Shown here one piece after another: positions 1 through 9,340 of a stretch of DNA of 64,000 nucleotides. Origin of the DNA: Geojedonia litorea. Its GTDB lineage: Bacteria; Bacteroidota; Bacteroidia; Flavobacteriales; Flavobacteriaceae. The notes under the pieces were generated by a model. That model had not been told where the DNA came from. It worked only from the letters and a program-made list of their open reading frames with translations, and searched no databases. The first letter of the stretch is position 1. Each line of letters opens with the position of its first letter. The position numbers and the translations under genes were made by a program. Location: contig NZ_JBHSGP010000014.1 of assembly GCF_042654525.1 (NCBI RefSeq), forward strand, positions 1 to 64,000, read 5' to 3'.

Positions 1-16
1 ACCCCTTAAGCGGGTG

Positions 17-47
17 CAAATATAAAACCCTTTTTTTATTCCCACAA
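17..47 (-). promoter_or_regulatory. Leftward promoter P1, stable-RNA-like
   Basis: Read on the minus strand there is a TTG followed 20 bp later by TATATTTG (plus 17-24), which fits the Bacteroidota primary sigma consensus TTTG-N19-21-TAnnTTTG. The start region after it (GCACCCGCTTAAGG) is GC-rich, as in rRNA and tRNA promoters. It fires off the left edge, so its gene is not visible. It matches the promoter at 155-187 over about 30 bp. Confidence 0.6.
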
Positions 48-154
48 TACTTTACCAATCTTTTTTGAAAAAGTTTTTTCAAACCTATTATAACAACCAA
101 TAAAATATCACAATGAACTTTTACCAATACAGCATCTAACCGTTTTAGCGGCTG

Positions 155-187
155 CAAATATACAACCCTTTTTTTCTTCCAAACAAA
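155..187 (-). promoter_or_regulatory. Leftward promoter P2, tandem with P1
   Basis: The minus strand carries TTTTG, 21 bp, then TATATTTG (plus 155-162), followed by GCAGCCGCTAAAAC. The AAAGGGTT block before the -7 box and the GC-rich start region are shared with the promoter at 17-47. Two near-identical strong promoters in tandem suggest a stable RNA operon just left of the window; this is inference. Confidence 0.6.
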
Positions 188-339
188 ACTTTTTACCCCT
201 TTTTTTAAAGTATTTTTTTGGGTGTTGAAAGTGAGCGTATTAGTGATTGAACAATTGTTTGAGCTCACCTTATTTATAAGGTAGCGAGTTGTGAAAGCAC
301 GGTGTTTTGTTTTTAAAACAAAACAAATACCATAATATA
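188..339. other. Gene-free stretch downstream of the porin
   Basis: No ORF with coding character and no RNA gene is recognisable. An AT-rich palindrome near 309-330 (GTTTTGTTTT and its complement) has almost no loop and is not a convincing terminator. The stretch may act only as upstream DNA for the two leftward promoters. Confidence 0.4.
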
Positions 340-2307
340 TTATAAGAAAAAATTCCAAACAATGCCAAACCTTACCACAAAATCTCGGTAAGGATAGTTT
401 GGTGCTGAATAATAATTGTATCCTGTAAAGGATGAATTAAAGTGCTCGGCCTTTAAGTAGATACGTGTTTGCCTAATTTTTGCATTGATAAAAAAGTCTA
501 GCCTAGGAAAGCCTCCTAATTTGGTCTGGTTTTGAACGTAAAATTCGGCCAGAAGAGGATCATAGGCATTCATATAATACTCTGTAAAGTAATTTAAGGT
601 CACTCCTGTTTGCAGATACATTGCTTTTTTAAACAAATGATTAGAATAATAGAATGTGTTTCGGCTTATAATTTCGGGAACATTCAGTTGCTGATCGCCA
701 TTCAGCACATTTTGATACATAATTGTATTATCGAGAGCAAAGTGGCCAAACTTAATTTCCTTGCCAATTTTTAATCGCAAATAGTTTATGGTTGCATCAC
801 TTTGGACTGGTTTGACTCCGCTATTATTATCTTTTGTAAAAAATGTATAATTGCCCAAGGTTGTATAATCAACTTCAATATTTAATAGTTTTTGCGAATT
901 GAACTTAAAACCTATTAATTGCATGGTTTGATTGTCAAACTTATTGGTATTATCCCAATTGTAATTTACATAGTCACTTTGGTATAATAAATAATTATAG
1001 TTAGGCAAGGAAGAATTGGAATTAATAAGTCCTTCAACATAAATATCATCATTAACTTTATAAGACGCTTGAGCTTTTAAAAAATTTCCTTTAAACTCAT
1101 CTGAAAGATTTATTCCCAATTCTCCTTTGAGTTGAAATTCTCCAATTTGCTTTTTGTAGGAACCACCTACTCTAATAAAACTACTTTTTATTCGATTGGT
1201 AATTGTTTCATTATCCAGAACAACCAATTTATCATAACCATAATTAAAGTTGTGGTAATCTAAATTAAATTGAAGGCCACCTAGAATATCATTTTCATAA
1301 TTTAAATACCCTCTTACTCTGAAATCTTCCAGTGTAACCTTATCGTTAACTGCTGTATTAAAGGTTTCTCCAAAATAACTAGTTGCTGCCGATGTTTGTT
1401 TAAACTGATAGAACTTGTCTTCAAAATTAATAGTGTTTCTTATTTTAAGTTTATTAGCACTTAAACTGTCGGTCTTTGATACTAATGCATAATGATGGTC
1501 TATGTAAAAACGTTTTCCTTTTAAAACACTTTCAGCATTTTCGAAATTGGGATCGAAAACAGATCGATCCAAAAAATCAGGATTACCTGATTCAAAATTT
1601 ATTAAATCGCTATCTTTCAATCCACCATTTTCCTGATTCAATAAATCTTGAGAAACCATGTGCGCTCGCATATGATACCTATTATTTTTTGTTTTGTAAT
1701 TTGTGGTAAATCTAAAATTACCTGTACTTGTTAAAATATGTTGATACTTACCAAGTGAACGCAAGCCTTTATAGGCAATTGAAAAGTTAAACTGTTTAGA
1801 GGTGTTTACGGTAAAAAAGGCGTCCAAAGCTTGGCCTTGTTCGAAGGCTGTTTTAAAAAACAACTCTGTTAATGGTGTAGGTACATAATAATAGTAGGTG
1901 TCTTCCAACTCCATATAATTAAAATGGCGTGCACGCGCTCCAAATAAAGGTTGTGTTTGGTCATTTTCAAAAGCAAAACTTAAGGTATTATAAGTTTGGC
2001 CAATATTTGAAAACTGAATGAGGTTAAAATTATCTTTTCGTAAATAATTGAATTTATACTCCTTTTTAATGGATAATGTAGTATCTAAAAAGGTAGTGTC
2101 ATTTTTTATTGAAATGATTTTGTAATCTTGAATTTTGGCTTCTGTATTCTTTATTCCTCTACTTTCGGAATTGAATCTTGATTGCATTGTATCTTGAACC
2201 CTTCCATCTCTCAAAGGTTTTACGCGGTTGTCTAATGTAGGAGATTGCGCAAGTGCCCCAAGGCACAATCCTAGAACTAATAGAACACAAAAGATTTGTT
2301 TATTCAT
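340..2307 (-). CDS. Putative outer-membrane porin (Porin_10-like)
   Basis: A 655-residue protein with a Sec signal peptide (residues 1-20, cleavage after ALAQ) and a long region of alternating aromatic/polar strands typical of an outer-membrane beta barrel. It ends in WNFFL, an aromatic C-terminus as expected for barrel assembly. It resembles the large flavobacterial 'putative porin' family (Porin_10); substrate unknown. It is transcribed alone from a good promoter 17 bp upstream of its start and separated by a terminator from the SusCD operon behind it. The family call rests on overall pattern, not on a catalytic motif. Confidence 0.8.
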   Translation of the reverse strand: MNKQIFCVLLVLGLCLGALAQSPTLDNRVKPLRDGRVQDTMQSRFNSESRGIKNTEAKIQDYKIISIKNDTTFLDTTLSIKKEYKFNYLRKDNFNLIQFSNIGQTYNTLSFAFENDQTQPLFGARARHFNYMELEDTYYYYVPTPLTELFFKTAFEQGQALDAFFTVNTSKQFNFSIAYKGLRSLGKYQHILTSTGNFRFTTNYKTKNNRYHMRAHMVSQDLLNQENGGLKDSDLINFESGNPDFLDRSVFDPNFENAESVLKGKRFYIDHHYALVSKTDSLSANKLKIRNTINFEDKFYQFKQTSAATSYFGETFNTAVNDKVTLEDFRVRGYLNYENDILGGLQFNLDYHNFNYGYDKLVVLDNETITNRIKSSFIRVGGSYKKQIGEFQLKGELGINLSDEFKGNFLKAQASYKVNDDIYVEGLINSNSSLPNYNYLLYQSDYVNYNWDNTNKFDNQTMQLIGFKFNSQKLLNIEVDYTTLGNYTFFTKDNNSGVKPVQSDATINYLRLKIGKEIKFGHFALDNTIMYQNVLNGDQQLNVPEIISRNTFYYSNHLFKKAMYLQTGVTLNYFTEYYMNAYDPLLAEFYVQNQTKLGGFPRLDFFINAKIRQTRIYLKAEHFNSSFTGYNYYSAPNYPYRDFVVRFGIVWNFFL

Positions 2308-2323
2308 TTTACAAAAATAAAGG

Positions 2324-2354
2324 CAAAAGTAAAGATTTAAAAACGGTAAACAAA
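2324..2354 (-). promoter_or_regulatory. Promoter of the putative porin
   Basis: On the minus strand TTTG (plus 2351-2354) is followed after 19 bp by TACTTTTG (plus 2324-2331), a full match to TTTG-N19-TAnnTTTG. The start codon at 2307 is about 17 bp further on, so the leader would be very short. Confidence 0.65.
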
Positions 2355-2373
2355 GCGGTTTATTTTATATACA

Positions 2374-2399
2374 AAAAGCCACCTTGTGAGGTGGCTTTT
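2374..2399 (-). terminator. Terminator of the first SusCD operon
   Basis: Perfect 11-bp stem AAAAGCCACCT / AGGTGGCTTTT with loop TGTG. It lies 25 bp beyond the stop of the last lipoprotein gene; the A-run at 2373-2377 gives the U-tract for minus-strand transcription. Confidence 0.85.
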
Positions 2400-2423
2400 C
2401 TATAATTTTACTTTTAATGAATA

Positions 2424-3272
2424 TTAAGGTAGCGATGTTGATATATACGCGTTACCATCTATTGTTGTTTTAGTTAATACTAAAATAGGTGACAAATAGG
2501 TTCTAGAAACTGGAGATTGAAAAACCCCTTCGTAGTAATCTACCGTGTCATCATTTCTTAAACAATGAATACTATAAGGAATATCGTCACCAGTGACGGA
2601 CCAAAACCCTACCTCAACATAGTACACTCCGTCCGGGTGGCCATCATCTATAAAGTCTCCCTCCCATCTTGAACCTGTTTCAGAAGCTTCTATATAGGCT
2701 CCTGTAACAGAATTATACACATATAAATCTAAATCATTTTCTGCCGGATTAGCCCAATCTAAAGATAAAACCAAACTACGTGCAGATAAAATTCTCATCC
2801 AATTTGGATCTCTATCAATAAATCTCACCGAAATTCCTTCAGAAGATAAAGTATAAGGATCTTCAATTGCAGGTCCAGATTCTGGTTGAGTTAAAGCAAC
2901 GCCTGTTAGCTGTACAGTAACAAAATCATTAATTCCAAAAAAAGAATTAGCAACAGTACCAGTTCCTGGCATTGTTATGGTGCCAGACCCAGACATTTGA
3001 CCTGCTGGAACTGTCACAAATGATTTAGATTGTTTAAAATCGAAAGTAGTTGCTGTAACTTCAACTTTTGATTCAACATTAAAACTTTGGGGCAAAGAAA
3101 AGGTAAACCCAATTTTCAACCCAGGCGCAGCTACGGTTCTACTTAACTCTAACTGTCCAGTAAGGGCAGTCTTAATTTCATCATCAACATAGGCCCTTGA
3201 AAAGTCATCATCACCACAAGATAAAATAGTTAACAATGCCATTGAGCAAATAATATATTTAATTTTTTTCAT
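2424..3272 (-). CDS. Surface lipoprotein of SusCD locus, DUF2135/PPC-like domain
   Basis: A 282-residue lipoprotein: signal peptide with lipobox LTILSC (Cys19), then CGDDD, the acidic start often seen in surface-exposed Bacteroidota lipoproteins. Residues about 165-245 contain LSLDWANPAENDLDLYVYN followed by G-rich strands and DGVYYVEVGFW. The W-N-x-D-L-D-L-Y-V pattern resembles DUF2135 or pre-peptidase C-terminal beta-sandwich domains. Last gene of the operon susC-susD-lipoprotein-lipoprotein, 17 bp after its neighbour. It may be a substrate-binding accessory of the transporter; no enzyme motif is seen. Confidence 0.7.
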   Translation of the reverse strand: MKKIKYIICSMALLTILSCGDDDFSRAYVDDEIKTALTGQLELSRTVAAPGLKIGFTFSLPQSFNVESKVEVTATTFDFKQSKSFVTVPAGQMSGSGTITMPGTGTVANSFFGINDFVTVQLTGVALTQPESGPAIEDPYTLSSEGISVRFIDRDPNWMRILSARSLVLSLDWANPAENDLDLYVYNSVTGAYIEASETGSRWEGDFIDDGHPDGVYYVEVGFWSVTGDDIPYSIHCLRNDDTVDYYEGVFQSPVSRTYLSPILVLTKTTIDGNAYISTSLP

Positions 3273-3289
3273 GATATAACTATTTTAAA

Positions 3290-4222
3290 TTAATTTTTTT
3301 GTGCAATGAAAACTCCTGGTCCAAAAGTGAATCCAGTTCCATCGGAACCAGCAAAACCTAAACCTGTATCAAAATTAAGGCTCAAGTATCCTATACATGA
3401 TAACCCTAATGACACAGTTGCATTGGACCTAAACCAAGTTGGTGAATAGCCCGCACAACAAATTTCTTCGGTTAATACAGCATCTTGTCTTGGAAACGTG
3501 GCTATCCCTAATGCACTTACATTCACAGCAATATTAAAATTCCCTGCGGAATGTAATGGGTTCACCAAAATTATTTGATTAGCATTAGCACCAGCTATCA
3601 CCTCAAATTGTGTGTCTGTAGTTGCATTAAAGCCATCATCCTCAATAATGGTATATGTACCTAACATATCTGCCTGTACAAATGGGCAAGATACAATAGT
3701 TCCAAAATTCATTGCATTTTTATAAGCAGGAGTAAATAATTGACCTTCAGTATTTCCAAGACCAACTGTTAATTGTGTTGAACTGAATGAGGGTCTCACA
3801 CCATAAAACACAACACCATCATTTCTTGTTGCTTTTCCTATAAAATTAAATGAGTCTCCAAAACCTAGATTAGACACCGACACTCCAAGTGCATCTGCCA
3901 TACTTTGGCTCGTAATATTCAAAACTGCGGGAAAACTAGTAATTATAATAAAGTCTTCTGCCTTATAAGTAGCTCCACTTATAGTTGCAGTCAGAGTTAA
4001 GGAGTATTCGCTAATATTTCCATTGGCATCATAAATCTCTTCTGAAATAGAAATGTTTTGCGCGTCTGGATAGGTAGCTGCTACCCCATTATTTGTGAAT
4101 CTCACAAAAGCACCATTTTCAAGCTCATGATGAGCAGGATTATTGAAAGTACTTTGATCTGTACATGAATATTGGCTTAGCATTAGCACTACACCAAATA
4201 TTGTATAAATTAATTTTTTCAT
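3290..4222 (-). CDS. SusCD-associated lipoprotein, unknown function
   Basis: A 310-residue lipoprotein with signal MKKLIYTIFGVVLMLSQYSC (Cys20 lipidation). The body is beta-rich with no catalytic motif I recognise. Residues about 190-300 (MLGTYTIIEDDG and later strands) look lipocalin- or adhesin-like, with Cys-Cys in EEICCAGYS and a further Cys in LSCIGYLS that could form disulfides. Third gene of the SusCD operon, 18 bp after susD. Position suggests a surface glycan- or peptide-binding accessory; that is inference. Confidence 0.65.
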   Translation of the reverse strand: MKKLIYTIFGVVLMLSQYSCTDQSTFNNPAHHELENGAFVRFTNNGVAATYPDAQNISISEEIYDANGNISEYSLTLTATISGATYKAEDFIIITSFPAVLNITSQSMADALGVSVSNLGFGDSFNFIGKATRNDGVVFYGVRPSFSSTQLTVGLGNTEGQLFTPAYKNAMNFGTIVSCPFVQADMLGTYTIIEDDGFNATTDTQFEVIAGANANQIILVNPLHSAGNFNIAVNVSALGIATFPRQDAVLTEEICCAGYSPTWFRSNATVSLGLSCIGYLSLNFDTGLGFAGSDGTGFTFGPGVFIAQKN

Positions 4223-4240
4223 ATTCTTAATTTTTATTTT

Positions 4241-5836
4241 TTAGTCTATAAATCCAGCTGGATTAGTATCCCAGAATACCTGATCTGTTAACTTCTTTTG
4301 CTCCAATGCTGGGTTGTCATTAGAATTTAGTTCAGAACTTGGAATAAAATAACTTCTTGGAAAAGCTGTATTTGCAATTACAGACATTCCTAATGTAGGA
4401 TATCCAGTTCTTCTGTAATTGTTATAAGCCTCAATACTATTACCCCACATAGCGATATAATACTCTCTAATGATGATTGCAAGTCGTTCTTGATCATCAG
4501 CGGCACCATCATATTCTGCTAGTACTTCATTTATATATGAGGTTACATCAGCATCTACCATTGCAACACCGCTAAAACTTTCTACTTTGTCAAATGAGTC
4601 TTGCATAGCATTCATAAGGTAGGTTCTGGAATTACCATTGGTTCCTAAACCAGCGGGTGCTGGCAACGCAGCTTCAGCTAACCAAAATTTAGTAAAGGAG
4701 GACAATACCATTGGATGGATGCCTGCTCCTCCCAAATTTGTAGATTCTGGAGTTCTTTTAAAACTATCATCATCATAGGCACCACCTGCCGGATAAATTC
4801 CGTACGTTGCTCTTAAGGAACCATCATTGGGGATACCTTCATCATCAGCATGGTCTCTACCCCAATAGCCATTACCTACATAACAGTATTGATAATTTGG
4901 ATCTCCTGCACATGGTATCAAAGTCCCGGTAGGATCTTGATCAGTTTGTCTGTATATATAATATCTTAATCTTGGATCTGGATTAGACTTGCCATAAAGT
5001 AATGTATTCATAAAATCATTACTCATATATTGACCACCCGCACTTACTTGATAAGCTCCTACAAAATTTGGATGTCTTGTATCAGGGTTAGTAACGTTCG
5101 TTCCATATCTCGCTACAAAATCATCTGCAGATGTACTAATATAATTACCACTTGCTAAAATGGCGTTGATCTCACTAACGGCATTTGGATTAGTTACTAA
5201 CTTGGTTTGAACATACATTTTGATTTTAAGTGTGTTCGCTAGCTTTATCCACTTACTCATATCGCCGTCATAAAATAAATCTTCTGGGGCTACAGAACCC
5301 GTTGCACTTAAATTAGCTACAGCATCTGTTAACTGATCATACATAGCATTGTATATGGATTGTCCACCATCTAAATTAGGTGCTGGAAAATCAGGGTTAA
5401 CAGCTTCAGAATATACCGCTGTGCCTATATAATCTACCAAATTAATAAAGGCAAAAGCTTCAAGAACTTGCCCTATTCCAACATGATTTGGAAGGTTTCT
5501 AGCTTCAGAAAGATCTTCCAACAAATTAAGATTATTCGCAATAGAATAGGCACTTGACCAAGCACCATTCATTGTTCCTTGTCCTGAACTAGAAGCGTAG
5601 GTTCCAAACTGATGCACATGACGCATAGTTCTACTACTTATACTGCTTAAATTAAAATGTTGGCCAACAAAACTAAATTGTATCCCATTTAGCACATAAT
5701 TTGGATCAGCAGAATCTAATGTTAACTCATTTGGATTGTCATTAATATCCAAATTTGTTGTTTCACAAGATATTACCATAAACAGCAAAGCAATTGCGGC
5801 TGTAAATCTTGAAGTGTTATATATATATTTTTTCAT
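4241..5836 (-). CDS. SusD/RagB-like outer-membrane lipoprotein (SusD_2 type)
   Basis: A 531-residue lipoprotein with signal ending VISC (Cys24) and N-terminal CETTNLDINDNPNE. Helical TPR-like content and motifs such as DYIGTAVYSEA, KWIKLANTLKIKMYVQ and EAYNNYRRTGYP match the SusD_2 branch (starch-binding associating with outer membrane). SusD proteins cap the SusC barrel and bind substrate at the cell surface. It follows susC after only 11 bp, so the two are cotranscribed. Substrate cannot be read from the sequence; no polysaccharide-degrading enzyme is nearby, so a peptide or other ligand is possible. Confidence 0.92.
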   Translation of the reverse strand: MKKYIYNTSRFTAAIALLFMVISCETTNLDINDNPNELTLDSADPNYVLNGIQFSFVGQHFNLSSISSRTMRHVHQFGTYASSSGQGTMNGAWSSAYSIANNLNLLEDLSEARNLPNHVGIGQVLEAFAFINLVDYIGTAVYSEAVNPDFPAPNLDGGQSIYNAMYDQLTDAVANLSATGSVAPEDLFYDGDMSKWIKLANTLKIKMYVQTKLVTNPNAVSEINAILASGNYISTSADDFVARYGTNVTNPDTRHPNFVGAYQVSAGGQYMSNDFMNTLLYGKSNPDPRLRYYIYRQTDQDPTGTLIPCAGDPNYQYCYVGNGYWGRDHADDEGIPNDGSLRATYGIYPAGGAYDDDSFKRTPESTNLGGAGIHPMVLSSFTKFWLAEAALPAPAGLGTNGNSRTYLMNAMQDSFDKVESFSGVAMVDADVTSYINEVLAEYDGAADDQERLAIIIREYYIAMWGNSIEAYNNYRRTGYPTLGMSVIANTAFPRSYFIPSSELNSNDNPALEQKKLTDQVFWDTNPAGFID

Positions 5837-5847
5837 AGTAATTATAA

Positions 5848-8800
5848 TTAAAACGTTAATTTAACCCCAAAAGAATACTGCGTATAAGATGGATCGTTTT
5901 GGAAATCCAGGCCTTTACCGTTACCTACTCCAGAACTTAGAACTTCTGGGTCTAATCTTAATCCTTCTGGAATGTTTGGAGTTTTATACCATAAGTTATT
6001 TCCCGACAAGGTAAATGTTATGTTTCCAAACGGTGTTCTCTCAAGGTCTTTTTTAGATAAGGAGTAGCTTAAGGATACATCTCTCAACCTTAAAATTGAA
6101 GCATCATATACTATATTCTCATCAACATCTTGTAGGTTTATGAAGTATAAATCGTTAGCTCCAATTTGAATATTATTCTGAATTCTATCTCCATTCCCAT
6201 CTGAAAGTGGTTCACCAGTATTTGGGTCACCTAATACTCCGGGTATAATGTATGTTCCCTCTCTGTCTTGCGTATCAACTGTAACTCCTCGTCGTAATAA
6301 GTTAGACGCTGTTACAGAGTAAATATCTCCTCCATGGATATATTCCCACTGAATATTAAGGCTAAATCCTTTATATGAGAATGAATTAATATTTGTCCAT
6401 CGCCAATCTTCATTCGGGTCACCGATAATCTTGTCTTCAAGTCCAACATCATCGCTAAATATAATTTTACCAGTACTTGGATTGATCAATAAATTACCTA
6501 GATCATCCTTTACTGCATAAGTCCCTCTAAATACACCATAAGGTTCACCCTCAATAGCATAGTTAATTCCACTTGCAATGTCAACTCTATCCACAGGTAT
6601 TTCAACAACGGTTGTCTCATACATGGTAAATTGATTATTCATACTCCAGTTAAATCCTCCTTCAGTAGTACTTATAAAAGGATTTATCCCTAAACCAATT
6701 TCCAAACCTTCAGTATCTATACGCCCAGCATTAATAATCGTACTACTAAATCCTGTTGAATTAGCTAAACTAGAACTCAAAATTTGATCTTCAACTATTC
6801 TCTTGTACGCAGAAATATCAAAATCTAAGAAGTTATTCAATAAGCGGCCTTCAACACCAATTTCGTATTCTTTTAATAACTCAGGCTTAATATCTGGGTT
6901 AGGTAAAAAGGTACTTAAACTGTTTGTTGACACTAAATTACCTGTAAAAGGATTAATGTAGGCATTAGCACTAGCATTCAATATTGGTCGTGTTAAATAA
7001 GGGCTTGGGAAATTAGCTGATGTACCATAACTTCCTCTAACTTTTAGGTAATTATTATTTGCTCCTTTTAGCTCTTCAAACATACTTGTTGGAATTAAGG
7101 ATAAAGACACACTAGGATAAAATAACGACTTATTTTCATCTTCTACCGTTGAGCCCCAATCGTTTCTACCACTTAAGGTTAAATACGCATAATTTTTAAA
7201 TGCCATCTCTAATTGACCATAAACACCGATTGTGTTAATTTCCGCTCCTCCTTCAATTGGAGAATTAGCTCTAAAATTACTATGTCTTTTAAAATCAAAT
7301 ACTACTTGGTCAGTACTAAACATGCCTAAAAAATCAGTAACAACATTTTTAGCTTCACCACCAATGACTGCATTTAAGGAAATATCTTCGGTTAAATTAT
7401 AATTACTTGCCGAAATAGAGAACCTGTGGTTTGTTACTCTTGTAGTTCTATCAAAAGTTTGTAAGAATCCTAGAATATTGTCGGCGCCACCTTTATTTTG
7501 ATAATCATTATTTAAGGTACTTGAGTGATCCAAACTATATAAATAAGATGCCTTAATACGGTCACTAAAGTCGTAATCCAAGCCAGCTTTAATAAAGATT
7601 CTATCATTCGCTTCATTAAAAGCGGTGTACTTTTGCTGCCATTTTGGATTCGTTATTGTAGTTCTGTAATAAACGCTGGATCCATCATTTGGATCTTCAA
7701 ACGGTAAATTATGGATATCTAAATTTCTTGGAATCCAAGTCAATAAGGTAAAGAAGTTTCTCGTTGGACGTTTAGTAAAGGTATTGTTGTACCTAACACT
7801 CGTGTTTAAACTGAACTTGTTTGATAATTTGGTTCTACCGCCAAAATCAAGGTTATATCGTCTAATTCCATTTTCAGGAATATAGCCTTGCTGATCTGTA
7901 TGACCAAATGAAAAGCTTACACCAGAATCCTCGTCGAAGTTTTTAGACATTAAGACTGATGTTATTTGACCAATACCAGTATTAAAGAAATCTGCTACGT
8001 TATCTTTGATAGCTCTGTATTCAACAGTAGCCCCTTGAAACTGTGGAAATGATTCTGCATAAGCAGGAATATCTAAATGGTGAGGTACAATTTGACCATT
8101 AAATTTAGCACCCCAGTTTCCAAAGAATGTGGTATTGATAGCATTGTCAGCTCCTTGTCCATAAATATTTTGAAATTTAGGTAAGTTACTCACTTCCAAA
8201 AACGCAGTAGTCGAAGACACTTGTACTTCAAACTTTTTATCAACATTTGCTCCAGAACCCGTTTTGGTAGTGATAACAATTACACCGTTCCGCCCGTCTT
8301 GACCATAAAGTGTAGAAGCCGCCAGTCCTTTAAGAACACTGGCAGAAGCAATATTGTTTGGATCAAGGTCAAAAGATCTGTCTCCAGATATTGGAGCGCC
8401 ATCAACAATATATAGTGGCTGGTTGTTTCCAGAAATAGAGTTTTTAGATCTAATAATTACACTTGTTGCAGTTCCTAAAAAACCACCACCAGTATTTACT
8501 TCAACACCGGCGATTTTACCTGTTAAGATTTTGGCAACGTCTGTTTCCGGTTTTCTTTCAATAGATTCAGACTTGATAGTGGTTACCGCATAACCAAGAG
8601 CTTTAGCCTCCCTTTTAATACCTTGAGCCGTGATGACAACTTCATCTAAAGCGGCAACATCTTCTTGCATAGCAACATTTATAGTATTACTGGCACCTAC
8701 TATAACTTCGGTGGGTTTCATACTTAAAAATGAAAAAACAAGAGTTTCTCCAACACTAACATTAATGGAATATTTTCCATCAAAATCTGATTGAACTCCT

Positions 8801-8955
8801 CTTGAAGTCCCTTTAACTATTACATTTACACCTGGCAGTGGTAAACCATCTGAAACCGATGTAATTGTTCCTGTGATTGTTTTCTCTTGTGCAAAAGAAA
8901 ATTGCATCACGAACGCCATAGAAAGCGTCATTAACCATGTTAATTTTAATTTCAT
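5848..8955 (-). CDS. SusC/RagA TonB-linked outer-membrane transporter
   Basis: A 1035-residue protein: signal peptide (1-22, FSFAQ), CarboxypepD_reg-like domain (about 25-105, GLPLPGVNVIVKGTSRG), TonB-box region with ALDEVVITAQG (about 103-113), plug domain, then a barrel ending in YSFGVKLTF. Energised uptake through the outer membrane with its SusD partner immediately downstream. First gene of a four-gene operon with its own promoter at 8984-9014. The first 65 residues are nearly identical to those of the SusC paralogue at 10730-13762, though the barrels differ. Confidence 0.95.
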   Translation of the reverse strand: MKLKLTWLMTLSMAFVMQFSFAQEKTITGTITSVSDGLPLPGVNVIVKGTSRGVQSDFDGKYSINVSVGETLVFSFLSMKPTEVIVGASNTINVAMQEDVAALDEVVITAQGIKREAKALGYAVTTIKSESIERKPETDVAKILTGKIAGVEVNTGGGFLGTATSVIIRSKNSISGNNQPLYIVDGAPISGDRSFDLDPNNIASASVLKGLAASTLYGQDGRNGVIVITTKTGSGANVDKKFEVQVSSTTAFLEVSNLPKFQNIYGQGADNAINTTFFGNWGAKFNGQIVPHHLDIPAYAESFPQFQGATVEYRAIKDNVADFFNTGIGQITSVLMSKNFDEDSGVSFSFGHTDQQGYIPENGIRRYNLDFGGRTKLSNKFSLNTSVRYNNTFTKRPTRNFFTLLTWIPRNLDIHNLPFEDPNDGSSVYYRTTITNPKWQQKYTAFNEANDRIFIKAGLDYDFSDRIKASYLYSLDHSSTLNNDYQNKGGADNILGFLQTFDRTTRVTNHRFSISASNYNLTEDISLNAVIGGEAKNVVTDFLGMFSTDQVVFDFKRHSNFRANSPIEGGAEINTIGVYGQLEMAFKNYAYLTLSGRNDWGSTVEDENKSLFYPSVSLSLIPTSMFEELKGANNNYLKVRGSYGTSANFPSPYLTRPILNASANAYINPFTGNLVSTNSLSTFLPNPDIKPELLKEYEIGVEGRLLNNFLDFDISAYKRIVEDQILSSSLANSTGFSSTIINAGRIDTEGLEIGLGINPFISTTEGGFNWSMNNQFTMYETTVVEIPVDRVDIASGINYAIEGEPYGVFRGTYAVKDDLGNLLINPSTGKIIFSDDVGLEDKIIGDPNEDWRWTNINSFSYKGFSLNIQWEYIHGGDIYSVTASNLLRRGVTVDTQDREGTYIIPGVLGDPNTGEPLSDGNGDRIQNNIQIGANDLYFINLQDVDENIVYDASILRLRDVSLSYSLSKKDLERTPFGNITFTLSGNNLWYKTPNIPEGLRLDPEVLSSGVGNGKGLDFQNDPSYTQYSFGVKLTF

Positions 8956-8983
8956 AAAACAATTATTTGAGTTAGTCTAGGGC

Positions 8984-9014
8984 AAACATGCTAATTTTTA
9001 ATCACAAAACCAAG
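8984..9014 (-). promoter_or_regulatory. Promoter of the first SusCD operon
   Basis: The minus strand has TTG (plus 9012-9014), 20 bp, then CATGTTTG (plus 8984-8991), one mismatch from TAnnTTTG. The same arrangement (TTTG-N20-CAAGTTTG) and the following leader are conserved in front of the second susC, which supports function. Confidence 0.5.
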
Positions 9015-9284
9015 CCATTTCGTTAATTAAATGTTAAATATTTGACAACTCTACAATTCATAAATTAACAATATTGTAATTTTTTTATCTAAAAATTCTA
9101 TTCTCAAAACCTAGTCAATAGGCTTCTATTTAGTTGGTATTAAAGGCATAACACCCTCATTGAAAATTAATATTATTATATTTTTAAAGTTCAAGAATAT
9201 TAAGGCAACAGTCAATATTTTAAAATGTTTAACAAAGCAGTTTATTTTCAACAAATCCAGTAAAGATTAAAAAATGCTATAAAA
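9015..9284. other. AT-rich spacer between the two SusCD operons
   Basis: No gene seen. A short stretch at 9229-9248 (TTAACAAAGCAGTTTATTTT) resembles the -33 region of the porin promoter at 2347-2366, with about three differences, and may be a trace of duplication. Otherwise nothing recognisable. Confidence 0.4.
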
Positions 9285-9311
9285 AAAAGCGCTGTATTAA
9301 ACAGCGCTTTT
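9285..9311 (-). terminator. Terminator of the second SusCD operon
   Basis: Perfect stem AAAAGCGCTGT / ACAGCGCTTTT with loop ATTAA, about 30 bp beyond the susD stop. The A-run 9281-9288 gives a U-tract on the minus-strand transcript. Confidence 0.85.
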
Positions 9312-9340
9312 GTATCAAATAAAGTTGACTAATTCAAAGT

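Noticed and set aside
309..330. Palindrome GTTTTGTTTT/AAAACAAAAC as a porin terminator
   Set aside because: Almost no loop and only A-T-rich pairing; not stable enough to call.
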